Below are positions 24,270-31,467 of a DNA stretch of 40,310 nucleotides, piece after piece. Position 1 is the stretch's first letter. Each line of letters opens with the position of its first letter. Below the pieces are notes generated by a model. It was not told where the DNA came from and ran no database searches. It was given only the letters and a program-made list of their open reading frames with translations. The position numbers and the translations under genes are program-made. Source of the DNA: Collinsella sp. TF06-26 (GTDB lineage: Bacteria; Actinomycetota; Coriobacteriia; Coriobacteriales; Coriobacteriaceae); NCBI RefSeq assembly GCF_002232035.1, contig NZ_NKXR01000018.1, forward strand, positions 1 through 40,310, in the 5' to 3' direction.

Positions 24270-25054
24270 TCAAGATTAAGTCTGCAACGCAAATCGAGCA
24301 GATGAAGAAGGCAGGAGCGCTATCTAAGATGGCGCTCCGCCACGTTGGAGCCATGGTGCGCCCCGGCGTTTCGACCTTTGAGCTCGATCAGCTCGCGGAG
24401 CAGATTATCCGCATGCATGGCGGCATCCCGGCCTTTAAGGGTTACGGCGGGTTCCCGGGAACCATTTGCGCATCGATCAACGATGCCGTGGTCCACGGTA
24501 TTCCCAACCCCGACATGATCCTGCGCGATGGCGATATCATTTCCATCGATACGGGAGCCGTTGTCGACGGTTGGGTCGGCGATAACGCTTGGACGTTTTT
24601 CGTCGGCACCCCCACGCCCGAGGCCAAGGCCCTGTGCGAGGTTACGCGCGATTGCCTTAAGGCTGCCATCGAGCAGGCTGTCCCCGGTAACCATATCGGG
24701 GACGTCGGTTATGCCGTTCAGTCCCTCGCCGAGTCTCACGGTTACGGCGTGCTTCGTGACTATGTGGGCCATGGCATTGGCCGCGTGATGCACGAGGACC
24801 CCAACGTTCCTAACTATGGAAAGAAGGGGAGGGGCGTTCGCCTCCAGGCCGGCATGGTCATTGCCATCGAGCCGATGGTTACGATGGGTTCCAACCATGT
24901 GAGCACGGGCTCCGACGGTTGGATTGTTACGACCAACGACCACCTGCCCGCCGCGCACTACGAGAACACCGTCGCCATTACCAATGACGGTCCGGTGATT
25001 CTCACCACGGATGCCCAGGGTGCTTGGTGTTCCTTGCAGGGCGGTGAAATGTAG
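24266..25054 (+). CDS. map: Methionine aminopeptidase type I
   Basis: 262 residues, overlapping adk by 4 nt. Metal ligands are visible in SIDTGAVVDGWVGDNAW (two Asp), GHGIGRVMHEDPNVPNYG (His), IAIEPMVTMGS (Glu) and HYENTVAIT (Glu). No N-terminal extension, so type Ia. Removes initiator methionine from nascent proteins. The ribosomal gene order continues with infA after a 143-bp gap containing a promoter candidate. Confidence 0.97.
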   Translation: MIKIKSATQIEQMKKAGALSKMALRHVGAMVRPGVSTFELDQLAEQIIRMHGGIPAFKGYGGFPGTICASINDAVVHGIPNPDMILRDGDIISIDTGAVVDGWVGDNAWTFFVGTPTPEAKALCEVTRDCLKAAIEQAVPGNHIGDVGYAVQSLAESHGYGVLRDYVGHGIGRVMHEDPNVPNYGKKGRGVRLQAGMVIAIEPMVTMGSNHVSTGSDGWIVTTNDHLPAAHYENTVAITNDGPVILTTDAQGAWCSLQGGEM

Positions 25055-25107
25055 GGCTTGCGTCAAATGCACGCCTTAACATTTCAAATGTAACAAGTTC
25101 CGCTTAG

Positions 25108-25136
25108 TTGTGGAGCCATTACGAAGATACTACGAT
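25108..25136 (+). promoter_or_regulatory. Candidate promoter upstream of infA
   Basis: TTGTGG (25108-25113), 17-nt spacer, TACGAT (25131-25136). A near-palindrome TACGATACG / CGTATTGTA (25131-25154) overlaps the -10 and start region. Upstream, ACATTT-C-AAATGT (25079-25091) is a further short palindrome after map. Weak matches; by eye only. Confidence 0.35.
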
Positions 25137-25197
25137 ACGTGCATGCGTATTGTAGAATACTCAATCGCTGTCGTTTTCTAGAGAAAGATGATTGCTT

Positions 25198-25416
25198 GTG
25201 AAGAAGGAAGACGCAATTGAGCTCGAGGGTACGGTAAAGGAACCGCTGCCCAATGCCATGTTTAAGGTCGAGCTCGAGAACGGTCATTCGGTTCTGTGCA
25301 ACATTTCTGGCAAGATCCGAATGAATTACATCCGTATTCTCCCCGGTGACAGGGTTGTCGTGGAGCTTTCCCCGTACGACCTGACCCGCGGCCGCATCAC
25401 CTATCGCTACAAATAG
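25198..25416 (+). CDS. infA: Translation initiation factor IF-1
   Basis: 72 residues from GTG 25198; this start gives [20 protein letters not shown] and the standard family length. The single S1/OB-fold domain ends with [16 protein letters not shown]-1 occupies the 30S A site during initiation. The upstream SD is poor (GAGAAAGATG), which is unusual for such a highly expressed protein. A TTG at 25192 is the only in-frame alternative. Confidence 0.96.
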   Translation: MKKEDAIELEGTVKEPLPNAMFKVELENGHSVLCNISGKIRMNYIRILPGDRVVVELSPYDLTRGRITYRYK

Positions 25417-25566
25417 CGGCACGCATACGCGCACTCCATTTCCGACTGCAGGCTTAGCTCAACCTACGGTCGGATTGTGTGTGAAGACCAGCCATAGTTT
25501 TAAACGCCTGCGGCTGGGCGAGTAGATAGTAGGGAAGTAGTTTGAGCGCTACCGAAAGGAAGAACG
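25417..25566 (+). other. infA-rpmJ intergenic region with hairpins
   Basis: 150 bp. It holds an inverted pair TCCGAC / GTCGGA (about 25450-25476) and AGCC / GGCT arms around GTTTTAAACGCCTGC. No promoter or RNA gene could be defended; this may be a processed or attenuating leader. Confidence 0.35.
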
Positions 25567-25680
25567 ATGAAGGTACGTCCTTCGGTCAAGAAGATGTGCG
25601 ATAAGTGCAAAATCATTAGGCGCCATGGCAAGGTCCTCGTCATTTGCGAGAACCCCCGTCATAAGCAGCGTCAGGGTTAA
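25567..25680 (+). CDS. rpmJ: Large-subunit ribosomal protein bL36, zinc-binding type
   Basis: 37 residues: [20 protein letters not shown] then [17 protein letters not shown]. The CxxC, C and H ligands mark the zinc-binding (C+) form. SD GAAAGGAAG lies 5 nt upstream. It lies between infA and rpsM as in most bacteria. Confidence 0.97.
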   Translation: MKVRPSVKKMCDKCKIIRRHGKVLVICENPRHKQRQG

Positions 25681-25694
25681 GAGAGGAGACTACG

Positions 25695-26069
25695 TTGGCC
25701 CGTATTAATGGTGTCGACCTCCCGCGTGAGAAGCGCGTTGAGATCGGTCTGACCTACATTTACGGCATCGGCCGCACCACTGCGACGAAGATCTGCGTCG
25801 AGTGCAACGTTAACGTGGATACGCGCGTTAAGGACCTCACCGAGGATGAGGTTAACGCCATCCGTGATTATATCGATAAGAACCAGATCATGGTTGAGGG
25901 CGACCTCCGCCGTGAGCGCAACCAGAACGTCAAGCGCCTTATGGACATCGGCTGCAACCGCGGCCTTCGTCACCGCAAGGGCCTCCCGGTCCGCGGCCAG
26001 CGCACCCACACTAACGCTCGTACCCGCAAGGGCCCGAAGCGTCAGATCGGTGCTAAGAAGAAGAAATAA
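25695..26069 (+). CDS. rpsM: Small-subunit ribosomal protein uS13
   Basis: 124 residues from TTG 25695, a rare start supported by GAGAGGAG 7 nt upstream and by the family N-terminus [20 protein letters not shown]. The basic C-terminal tail ([18 protein letters not shown]) reaches into the decoding region. It bridges the subunits at the head and contacts P-site tRNA. Confidence 0.98.
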   Translation: MARINGVDLPREKRVEIGLTYIYGIGRTTATKICVECNVNVDTRVKDLTEDEVNAIRDYIDKNQIMVEGDLRRERNQNVKRLMDIGCNRGLRHRKGLPVRGQRTHTNARTRKGPKRQIGAKKKK

Positions 26070-26083
26070 GGAGCGCTAGATAG

Positions 26084-26488
26084 ATGGCTACTGCTAAGAA
26101 GAACGTTCGCGCTGCCCGTCTGAAGCGCGCGGACCGTAAGAACATTTCCGTGGGCCAGGCTCACATTCGTTCTACGTTCAACAACACGATCGTTTCGATC
26201 ACCGATCCCCAGGGCAACGTCATTTCCTGGAAGTCGGCTGGCCAGGTGGGCTTCAAGGGCTCCCGTAAGTCCACGCCGTTCGCTGCCCAGATGGCTGCCG
26301 AGGCTGCTGCCAAGCAGGCCATGGAGCACGGTATGAAGAAGGTTTCCGTCTTCGTCAAGGGCCCCGGCTCCGGTCGTGAGACCGCCATTCGCTCCCTCCA
26401 GGCTGCTGGCCTCGAGGTCTCGAGCATCCAGGACAAGACCCCCATTCCGCACAACGGCTGCCGCCCCAAGAAGCGTCGCCGCGTGTAA
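26084..26488 (+). CDS. rpsK: Small-subunit ribosomal protein uS11
   Basis: 134 residues, SD AAGGAG. Contains [60 protein letters not shown] and the C-terminal [18 protein letters not shown]. It lies on the 30S platform near the mRNA exit. Confidence 0.98.
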   Translation: MATAKKNVRAARLKRADRKNISVGQAHIRSTFNNTIVSITDPQGNVISWKSAGQVGFKGSRKSTPFAAQMAAEAAAKQAMEHGMKKVSVFVKGPGSGRETAIRSLQAAGLEVSSIQDKTPIPHNGCRPKKRRRV

Positions 26489-26507
26489 CTGAAAGGATCG
26501 TATCAAT

Positions 26508-27104
26508 ATGGCAATCGACAGGACTCCTGTTCTTAAGCGCTGCCGTCAGCTCGGGATCGATCCCGCTGAGCTCGGTTACAGCAGCAAGAAGGAATCTATC
26601 CGTCAGCCCAAGCGCCGTCGCAAGGAATCTGAGTACGGCATGCAGCTGCGCGAGAAGCAGAAGGTCAAGTTCATCTATGGCGTTCTGGAGAAGCAGTTCC
26701 ACGGCTACTTCAACAAGGCCCGTAAGATGAACGGCGTCACCGGTGAGAACCTCATGATCATCCTTGAGTCTCGCCTCGACAACGTCGTCTTCCGTCTTGG
26801 CTTCGCCCGCACCCGCAAAGAGGCTCGTCAGTCCGTCCGTCACGGTCACTTCACCGTGAACGGCAAGCGCGTGGACATCCCGTCCTACCGCGTCAAGGCC
26901 GGCGACGTCGTCGCTGTCGGCGAGAAGTTCCGTGACCTCCTCCCCATCAAGGAGGCTCTGATTTCCTCCGAGCGCTTTGAGGTCCCTGGCTGGCTCGAGG
27001 TCGATATCGAGAAGCTGTCTGGTAACGTGCTCGCTCTGCCGACGCGTGAGCAGATCAGCGGTGATATCAACGAGCAGCTCATCGTCGAGCTCTACTCTAA
27101 GTAG
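26508..27104 (+). CDS. rpsD: Small-subunit ribosomal protein uS4
   Basis: 198 residues, SD GAAAGGA. The S4 RNA-binding domain reads SRLDNVVFRLGFARTRKEAR and VRHGHFTVNGKRVDIPSYRV. The N-terminal zinc cysteines seen in some actinobacterial S4 proteins are absent here (only one Cys), so it is the zinc-free form. A primary 16S rRNA binder and, in E. coli, regulator of the alpha operon. Confidence 0.98.
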   Translation: MAIDRTPVLKRCRQLGIDPAELGYSSKKESIRQPKRRRKESEYGMQLREKQKVKFIYGVLEKQFHGYFNKARKMNGVTGENLMIILESRLDNVVFRLGFARTRKEARQSVRHGHFTVNGKRVDIPSYRVKAGDVVAVGEKFRDLLPIKEALISSERFEVPGWLEVDIEKLSGNVLALPTREQISGDINEQLIVELYSK

Positions 27105-27136
27105 TCCATCCGGGCTGCTGAGGCTGGAGGTAATAC

Positions 27137-28078
27137 ATGTCAGAATTCATTAGGCCTCAGGTTCAGGTCGAAGAGATCAACGAGACGTCTGCTCGTGTCT
27201 CCGTCGAGCCGCTCGAGCGTGGCTACGGCGATACGCTGGGTAACTCCCTTCGTCGCGTTCTTCTGTCCTCGCTCGAGGGTGCCGCCGTCGAGGCTATTCA
27301 GATCGATGGTGCGCAGCACGAGTTCATGACCATCCCTAACATGGTCGAGGATGTCACCGACATCGTCCTGAATGTCAAGGGTCTTGTCTTCAGGGCTCTC
27401 GGCACGACCGACGAGGCGACCGCCACCATCTCGGTTGACGGCCCCTGCGAGGTCACCGGTGCGGACTTCTTTATTCCGTCCGAGTTTGAGCTGGTCAACC
27501 CCGAGCAGCACATCGCTACGCTCACCGAGGGTGGCCATCTCACCATGAGCATGCGCATCGGCTATGGCCGCGGCTATGTTTCTGGCGAGGCCAACAAGCG
27601 CGACAACGATCCCATCGGTGTGATCCATGTCGACTCGCTGTACTCGCCGGTTTCCCGTTGCGCCAAGCTCGTTGAGGCTTGCCGTGTCGGTCAGCATACC
27701 GACTACGACCGCCTTGTCCTCGAGATCGAGACCAACGGCTCCATCGCCCCGCGCGACGCCGTGGTCCAGGCTGCCAATATCATCAACCAGCATATGGCCG
27801 CCTTTATGAACCTTGCCGAGACCCCCGAGGTCGAGGAGGAGGCTTCGATCTTCGCTCCCGAGGTCACCAACGACAACGCCGAGCTGGACAAGCAGATCGA
27901 GGATCTGGACCTTTCCGTCCGTTCCTACAACTGCCTTAAGCGCGCCAGCATTCACTCGGTCCGTCAGCTCGTTGAGTTCTCGGAGAACGATCTGCTCAAC
28001 ATCCGTAATTTCGGTGTTAAGTCGATCGAGGAAGTGAAGGACAAGCTTGAGTCCATGGGCCTGAGCCTGAAGGCTTAA
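27137..28078 (+). CDS. rpoA: RNA polymerase alpha subunit
   Basis: 313 residues, SD CTGGAGG. The N-terminal dimerisation domain includes VEPLERGYGDTLGNSLRRVL and LSSLEGAAVEAIQIDGAQHE. The C-terminal domain (about 245-313) includes IEDLDLSVRSYNCLKRASIH and NIRNFGVKSIEEVKDKL, which bind UP elements and activators. Standard place after rpsD. Confidence 0.98.
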   Translation: MSEFIRPQVQVEEINETSARVSVEPLERGYGDTLGNSLRRVLLSSLEGAAVEAIQIDGAQHEFMTIPNMVEDVTDIVLNVKGLVFRALGTTDEATATISVDGPCEVTGADFFIPSEFELVNPEQHIATLTEGGHLTMSMRIGYGRGYVSGEANKRDNDPIGVIHVDSLYSPVSRCAKLVEACRVGQHTDYDRLVLEIETNGSIAPRDAVVQAANIINQHMAAFMNLAETPEVEEEASIFAPEVTNDNAELDKQIEDLDLSVRSYNCLKRASIHSVRQLVEFSENDLLNIRNFGVKSIEEVKDKLESMGLSLKA

Positions 28079-28108
28079 TGCTTCGCATATTTGAGGAGAA
28101 ACTAGACC

Positions 28109-28591
28109 ATGCGTCACAACGTTAAGAAGGGCCTTAAGCTCGGCACCGATGCGAGCCACACCAAGGCCATGAAGAAGAGCCTTGCTAAGGCCCTCTTCGA
28201 GAACGACCGCATCAAGACCACCGAGACCCGCGCTAAGGCGCTGCGTTCGGTCGTCGATCCGATCATCACTTGGGCCAAGAAGGGCGACCTGCACTCTCGT
28301 CGTCTGGCTATCGCCAAGCTCGGCGATAAGCAGCTCGTTGCCGAGATCTTCGACAAGGCTGCTCAGGGCATGTGGCAGGACCGCAACGGCGGTTACACCC
28401 GCATCATGAAGCTCGGTAACCGTAAGGGCGACAACGCTCCCATCGTTATCATGGAGCTCGTCACCGAGCCTTGCACGCCTAAGGCCAAGAAGGCTGCTCC
28501 GGCCCCCAAGAAGGCCGCTGCTCCCAAGAAGGTCGAGGCTGTCGAGGAGACCGCTGCCGAGGAGGCTCCTGCTGAGGAGACCGCTGAGTAG
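28109..28591 (+). CDS. rplQ: Large-subunit ribosomal protein bL17 with Ala/Lys/Glu-rich tail
   Basis: 160 residues. The L17 core (1-115: MRHNVKKGLKLGTDASHTKA, RIKTTETRAKALRSVVDPII, GYTRIMKLGNRKGDNAPIVI) is followed by about 45 residues made almost only of Ala, Pro, Lys and Glu. Such tails occur in Actinomycetota and are probably flexible. L17 surrounds the peptide exit tunnel. A strong terminator follows, ending the ribosomal operon. Confidence 0.97.
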   Translation: MRHNVKKGLKLGTDASHTKAMKKSLAKALFENDRIKTTETRAKALRSVVDPIITWAKKGDLHSRRLAIAKLGDKQLVAEIFDKAAQGMWQDRNGGYTRIMKLGNRKGDNAPIVIMELVTEPCTPKAKKAAPAPKKAAAPKKVEAVEETAAEEAPAEETAE

Positions 28592-28617
28592 ACATTCCGT
28601 CTGCATAGGCTATATTC

Positions 28618-28648
28618 GAGGGGTACGTTCGCGTACCCCTCTTTTTTT
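28618..28648 (+). terminator. Intrinsic terminator of the spc/alpha ribosomal operon
   Basis: Perfect 10-bp stem GAGGGGTACG / CGTACCCCTC with a TTCG tetraloop and seven T. One of the clearest terminators in the window, 27 bp after rplQ. Confidence 0.95.
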
Positions 28649-28683
28649 GTCGCGATACCGTTGCTTGTTTGTTGGGAGCGCCC

Positions 28684-29508
28684 ATGACTGCGCCGTCTGA
28701 TTTCAATTCGATTTCCGAGCTTGACGCCACGCTCGTATTTCGCGTGGCCTATGATGGCTCGTCGTATAGCGGATTTGCCGAGCAGCCGGGACAGACGACG
28801 GTTGCGGGTGAGCTACGTCGAGCCATCGAGACGCTGCTTCGCCGCCCGATCGATCTGACGTGTGCGGGGCGTACCGATGCCGGCGTGCATGCCGTGGCTC
28901 AGTACATCAGCGTGCCCGTAACGGACGCTGAGCTTGCTTGTACGCGCCGTAGGTGGCTGCGGGCTATGGATGCCCTGCTGCCCAAAGATATCGCCATAAA
29001 CGAGGTCTACAAGGCCCGTAAAGGCTTTTCTGCGCGTTTTGACGCGCGTTCCCGTACGTATACGTACCGTATTGCCGATCGAGATGCGCGCCCCGTGCTG
29101 TCCCGCGGTGCCGTGTGGTGGCATCGCTATCCCTTGGATGTTGAGGCTATGTCTGCTGCCTGCCCCGCTCTGCTGGGCGAGCAGGACTTTAAAAGCTTTT
29201 GCAAGGTTGCTTCGGCCGTTGGCAAGCCCACGCATCGCTGCGTGATGCGTGCCGAATTTGGCCATGAGGTTGCGTTTGGCGAGGACATCCTGACGTTCAC
29301 CATCGAGGGCAATGCGTTTCTGCATTCGATGGTCCGTACGATCGTGGGCACGCTTGTCGAGATTGGCATGCATCGCCGTGAACCCGAGTGGATGCGCGAG
29401 GTCATCGATGCTTGCGACCGTACCGCTGCGGGCCCCACGGCTCCTGCCTGCGGCCTTACGTTTATGGGCGTGGATTACGATCCCGCCGAGCTTGTCGTGC
29501 TCGACTAG
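28684..29508 (+). CDS. truA: tRNA pseudouridine synthase A
   Basis: 274 residues from ATG 28684 (GGGAG 5 nt upstream); an in-frame TTG at 28669 lies right after the terminator. VAYDGSSYSGFAEQPGQTTV near the N-terminus and the catalytic Asp in CAGRTDAGVHAVAQ identify TruA, followed by FSARFDARSRTYTYRI and FLHSMVRTIVGTLVEIG. It makes pseudouridine at tRNA positions 38-40. It sits in its usual place after rplQ but beyond the terminator, so readthrough or an unseen promoter drives it. Confidence 0.96.
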   Translation: MTAPSDFNSISELDATLVFRVAYDGSSYSGFAEQPGQTTVAGELRRAIETLLRRPIDLTCAGRTDAGVHAVAQYISVPVTDAELACTRRRWLRAMDALLPKDIAINEVYKARKGFSARFDARSRTYTYRIADRDARPVLSRGAVWWHRYPLDVEAMSAACPALLGEQDFKSFCKVASAVGKPTHRCVMRAEFGHEVAFGEDILTFTIEGNAFLHSMVRTIVGTLVEIGMHRREPEWMREVIDACDRTAAGPTAPACGLTFMGVDYDPAELVVLD

Positions 29509-29669
29509 GGGAGGGCTCGACGCGTCGTGCGTCGACACCTGCCATCTGTGGGCTGCGCGTGTGCAACATCTGTTCTTGGCGTGCAATACAACCGGTGTCT
29601 CATTGCTTTTATTGCCGGGGTGTACCATGAACCACGGTTTTATTCATTGCTGTCGAGAGGACGGATAAT

Positions 29670-30710
29670 TTGGTTCGACGTGGCTCGCATCCGCGACTTT
29701 CGGTGATCCTTGTGGTAGAAGGTTCGCCCAGCTATGCGATGCGTGCGCTCGAGAGTATCCAGAACCAAGACCTCTACGATTTGCAGATTGTCGTTGTCTG
29801 TCGCGATGCTGCGCCCGGTGTGCGCCATTCGCTTCAAGTTGCTGCTGACAGGGACATCCATATTGATTTGATTGACGTCGAGGACGCGACGCGCGGCGCG
29901 TGTCTTCGTGCCGGTTTTGCTGCCTCGCGCGGCTCTCAAATCATCGCCATGAACGCCGATGAGTGGTTTGCTCCGCAATCCCTTTCCAAGATGGTCGATA
30001 TCGCGTGCGATACTGCGGCAGACATAGTGTTTCCCACGGTGTCGCTCGACCGCTATGATGCACATCGAGAGCGCCATTCGCGCGTCTTGGATGCTACTCA
30101 TATTTCCATTGATAGCAAATCTTCAATGGTGGCCGGGCTGCCTCAGTTGATTTTAGGCGGCTTGGTTGCTCAAGTCTCTGGCGTGATGTATAGCCGTCCG
30201 CTGTTTGAGGCATGCCTTTTGTGCGACAAGGCGTTTCGCACAGTTGGGTTTATGGCATGCGCGCTCTCGCAGGCGCAGCGCGTCTCCGGATGCGGCGACG
30301 CTTGTTTCCACGCGGTGGCGCCTAAGCTTACAGATGCCTTTGATCCCACCATGTATGCCAAGGTATCCGATGACACCCGGGCGCTCGACGAGCTTGCGGA
30401 CTCACTCTCGGAAGCAGATAGCGGTGGTCGGCTCAAGCTGGCAAGCCAAAAGTTCTACTTTGCCGGACTGGTCGCCTGCATCGAGAATTTGTGTCTGAGC
30501 CCGCATGGAGTGTCGTCAATCGAGCGTTCCGCCCGCATGCGTGATATGCTCGAAGCGCCTCGAACCCGTCAGATGGTCGCCGCGCTCAAGGATAACCATC
30601 GGGGACTCGGTCTGTTGTTTGGGCCGATCGCCAGCGCCAAGCCCGCGCGCTGCGTGATGTGTACGCATCTGGCAGCTTTTCTTAACCGGACGGGCGCAAA
30701 AACCGCCTAA
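29670..30710 (+). CDS. Glycosyltransferase family 2-like protein
   Basis: 346 residues from TTG 29670 with GAGAGGA 8 nt upstream. The first 110 residues follow the GT-A pattern: LSVILVVEGSPSYAMRALES, IQNQDLYDLQIVVVCRD and, in place of the nucleotide-sugar DxD, IIAMNADEWFAPQSL. The remaining 230 residues show no family I recognise and no membrane segment. The acceptor and sugar are unknown. There is no polysaccharide cluster nearby; truA precedes and argR follows. The loss of the first Asp in NADEW means activity should not be assumed. Confidence 0.72.
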   Translation: MVRRGSHPRLSVILVVEGSPSYAMRALESIQNQDLYDLQIVVVCRDAAPGVRHSLQVAADRDIHIDLIDVEDATRGACLRAGFAASRGSQIIAMNADEWFAPQSLSKMVDIACDTAADIVFPTVSLDRYDAHRERHSRVLDATHISIDSKSSMVAGLPQLILGGLVAQVSGVMYSRPLFEACLLCDKAFRTVGFMACALSQAQRVSGCGDACFHAVAPKLTDAFDPTMYAKVSDDTRALDELADSLSEADSGGRLKLASQKFYFAGLVACIENLCLSPHGVSSIERSARMRDMLEAPRTRQMVAALKDNHRGLGLLFGPIASAKPARCVMCTHLAAFLNRTGAKTA

Positions 30711-30721
30711 ACGGCTCATTA

Positions 30722-30749
30722 CGAAACAAACTTGCATAGAATTGTTTCG
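30722..30749. repeat. Perfect 8-bp inverted repeat after the GT2-like gene
   Basis: CGAAACAA (30722-30729) / TTGTTTCG (30742-30749) around a 12-nt loop. No T-run follows directly. It lies in the space feeding argR and could be a weak terminator or a protein site. Confidence 0.55.
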
Positions 30750-30842
30750 AAATGCGTTCTTATACACAAAAGCCTTCAAATAGCGTTAAACTATTCAATT
30801 ACTGATTGATTGTCTCCGCCATCTTTTGGAGAGAGGGTTTGT

Positions 30843-31280
30843 ATGGCTAAAAAACGCAATGGGCGCCAGGATGCCATTAGAGATATTGTGCGCAATAAGG
30901 ATGTCCGCACGCAGCGCGTGCTGGTCGATGAGCTCCGTGCTATGGGTTTTGATTGCACGCAGGCGACTGTCTCTCGCGATATTGCCGATATGGGGCTGCG
31001 TAAGCTCCCTGAGGGCATCTATGTTCTGGCAGAGGACCTGCACCTGCAGCGTATGGTTTCCGAGCTCGTAACGGGCGTTCTGCGTACCGATAATCTGGTC
31101 ATGATCAAGGCTCAGCCTGGCACGGCTTCCGGCATCGCCGCCGCCGTTGATGCGGCAGAGTTGCCCGATGTGCTTGGCTCGCTTGCCGGCAACGATACGA
31201 TTTTGGTTATTGCCCAGACGGCCGAGGACGGCGAGCGTCTCGAGGCGCTGATCAATAAGCTGAGCAATTCTCGCAAGTAG
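30843..31280 (+). CDS. argR: Arginine repressor ArgR
   Basis: 145 residues from ATG 30843 with GAGAGAGGG about 6 nt upstream. The N-terminal winged helix contains CTQATVSRDIADMGLRKLPE; the C-terminal oligomerisation and arginine-binding domain contains PGTASGIAAAVDAAELPDVL and GSLAGNDTILVIAQT. ArgR hexamers bind ARG boxes upstream of arginine biosynthesis or catabolism genes. No arg genes are in the window, so it is stand-alone here. The AT-rich upstream region (30750-30810) could hold an ARG box for autoregulation, but no clear 18-bp match was found. Confidence 0.95.
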   Translation: MAKKRNGRQDAIRDIVRNKDVRTQRVLVDELRAMGFDCTQATVSRDIADMGLRKLPEGIYVLAEDLHLQRMVSELVTGVLRTDNLVMIKAQPGTASGIAAAVDAAELPDVLGSLAGNDTILVIAQTAEDGERLEALINKLSNSRK

Positions 31281-31330
31281 GCGTGCGGGCCGTGTGCTCG
31301 GCACTGTGCGCGCTGACATCGTGGCTTGTA

Positions 31331-31363
31331 AGGGGTATCGACGTTGGTCGGTACCCCCTTTTT
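31331..31363 (+). terminator. Intrinsic terminator after argR
   Basis: GGGGTA-t-CGAC pairs with GTCG-g-TACCCC around GTTG, followed by CTTTTT. An 11-position stem with one internal mismatch. Confidence 0.9.
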
Positions 31364-31406
31364 GTTTGCCGGTATAAAGACCGCCCACCAGGTCGCTTTA
31401 AACTAA

Positions 31407-31445
31407 AAGGCCCCCGAGCAGTTTAATAAGCTGATCGGGGGCCTT
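31407..31445 (-). terminator. Intrinsic terminator after the penicillin-binding protein gene
   Basis: AAGGCCCCCGA / TCGGGGGCCTT with an inner CAG/CTG extension. Read on the minus strand it is followed by TTTTAG. It lies 22 bp past the stop of the leftward gene and may act in both directions. Confidence 0.85.
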
Positions 31446-31467
31446 GTTGCTTATGACCGGATGATTC

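Noticed and set aside
30750-30842. ARG box upstream of argR
   Set aside because: ATTCAAT-like pieces occur in the AT-rich stretch, but no pair fits the 18-bp TNTGAATWWWWATTCANA consensus well.
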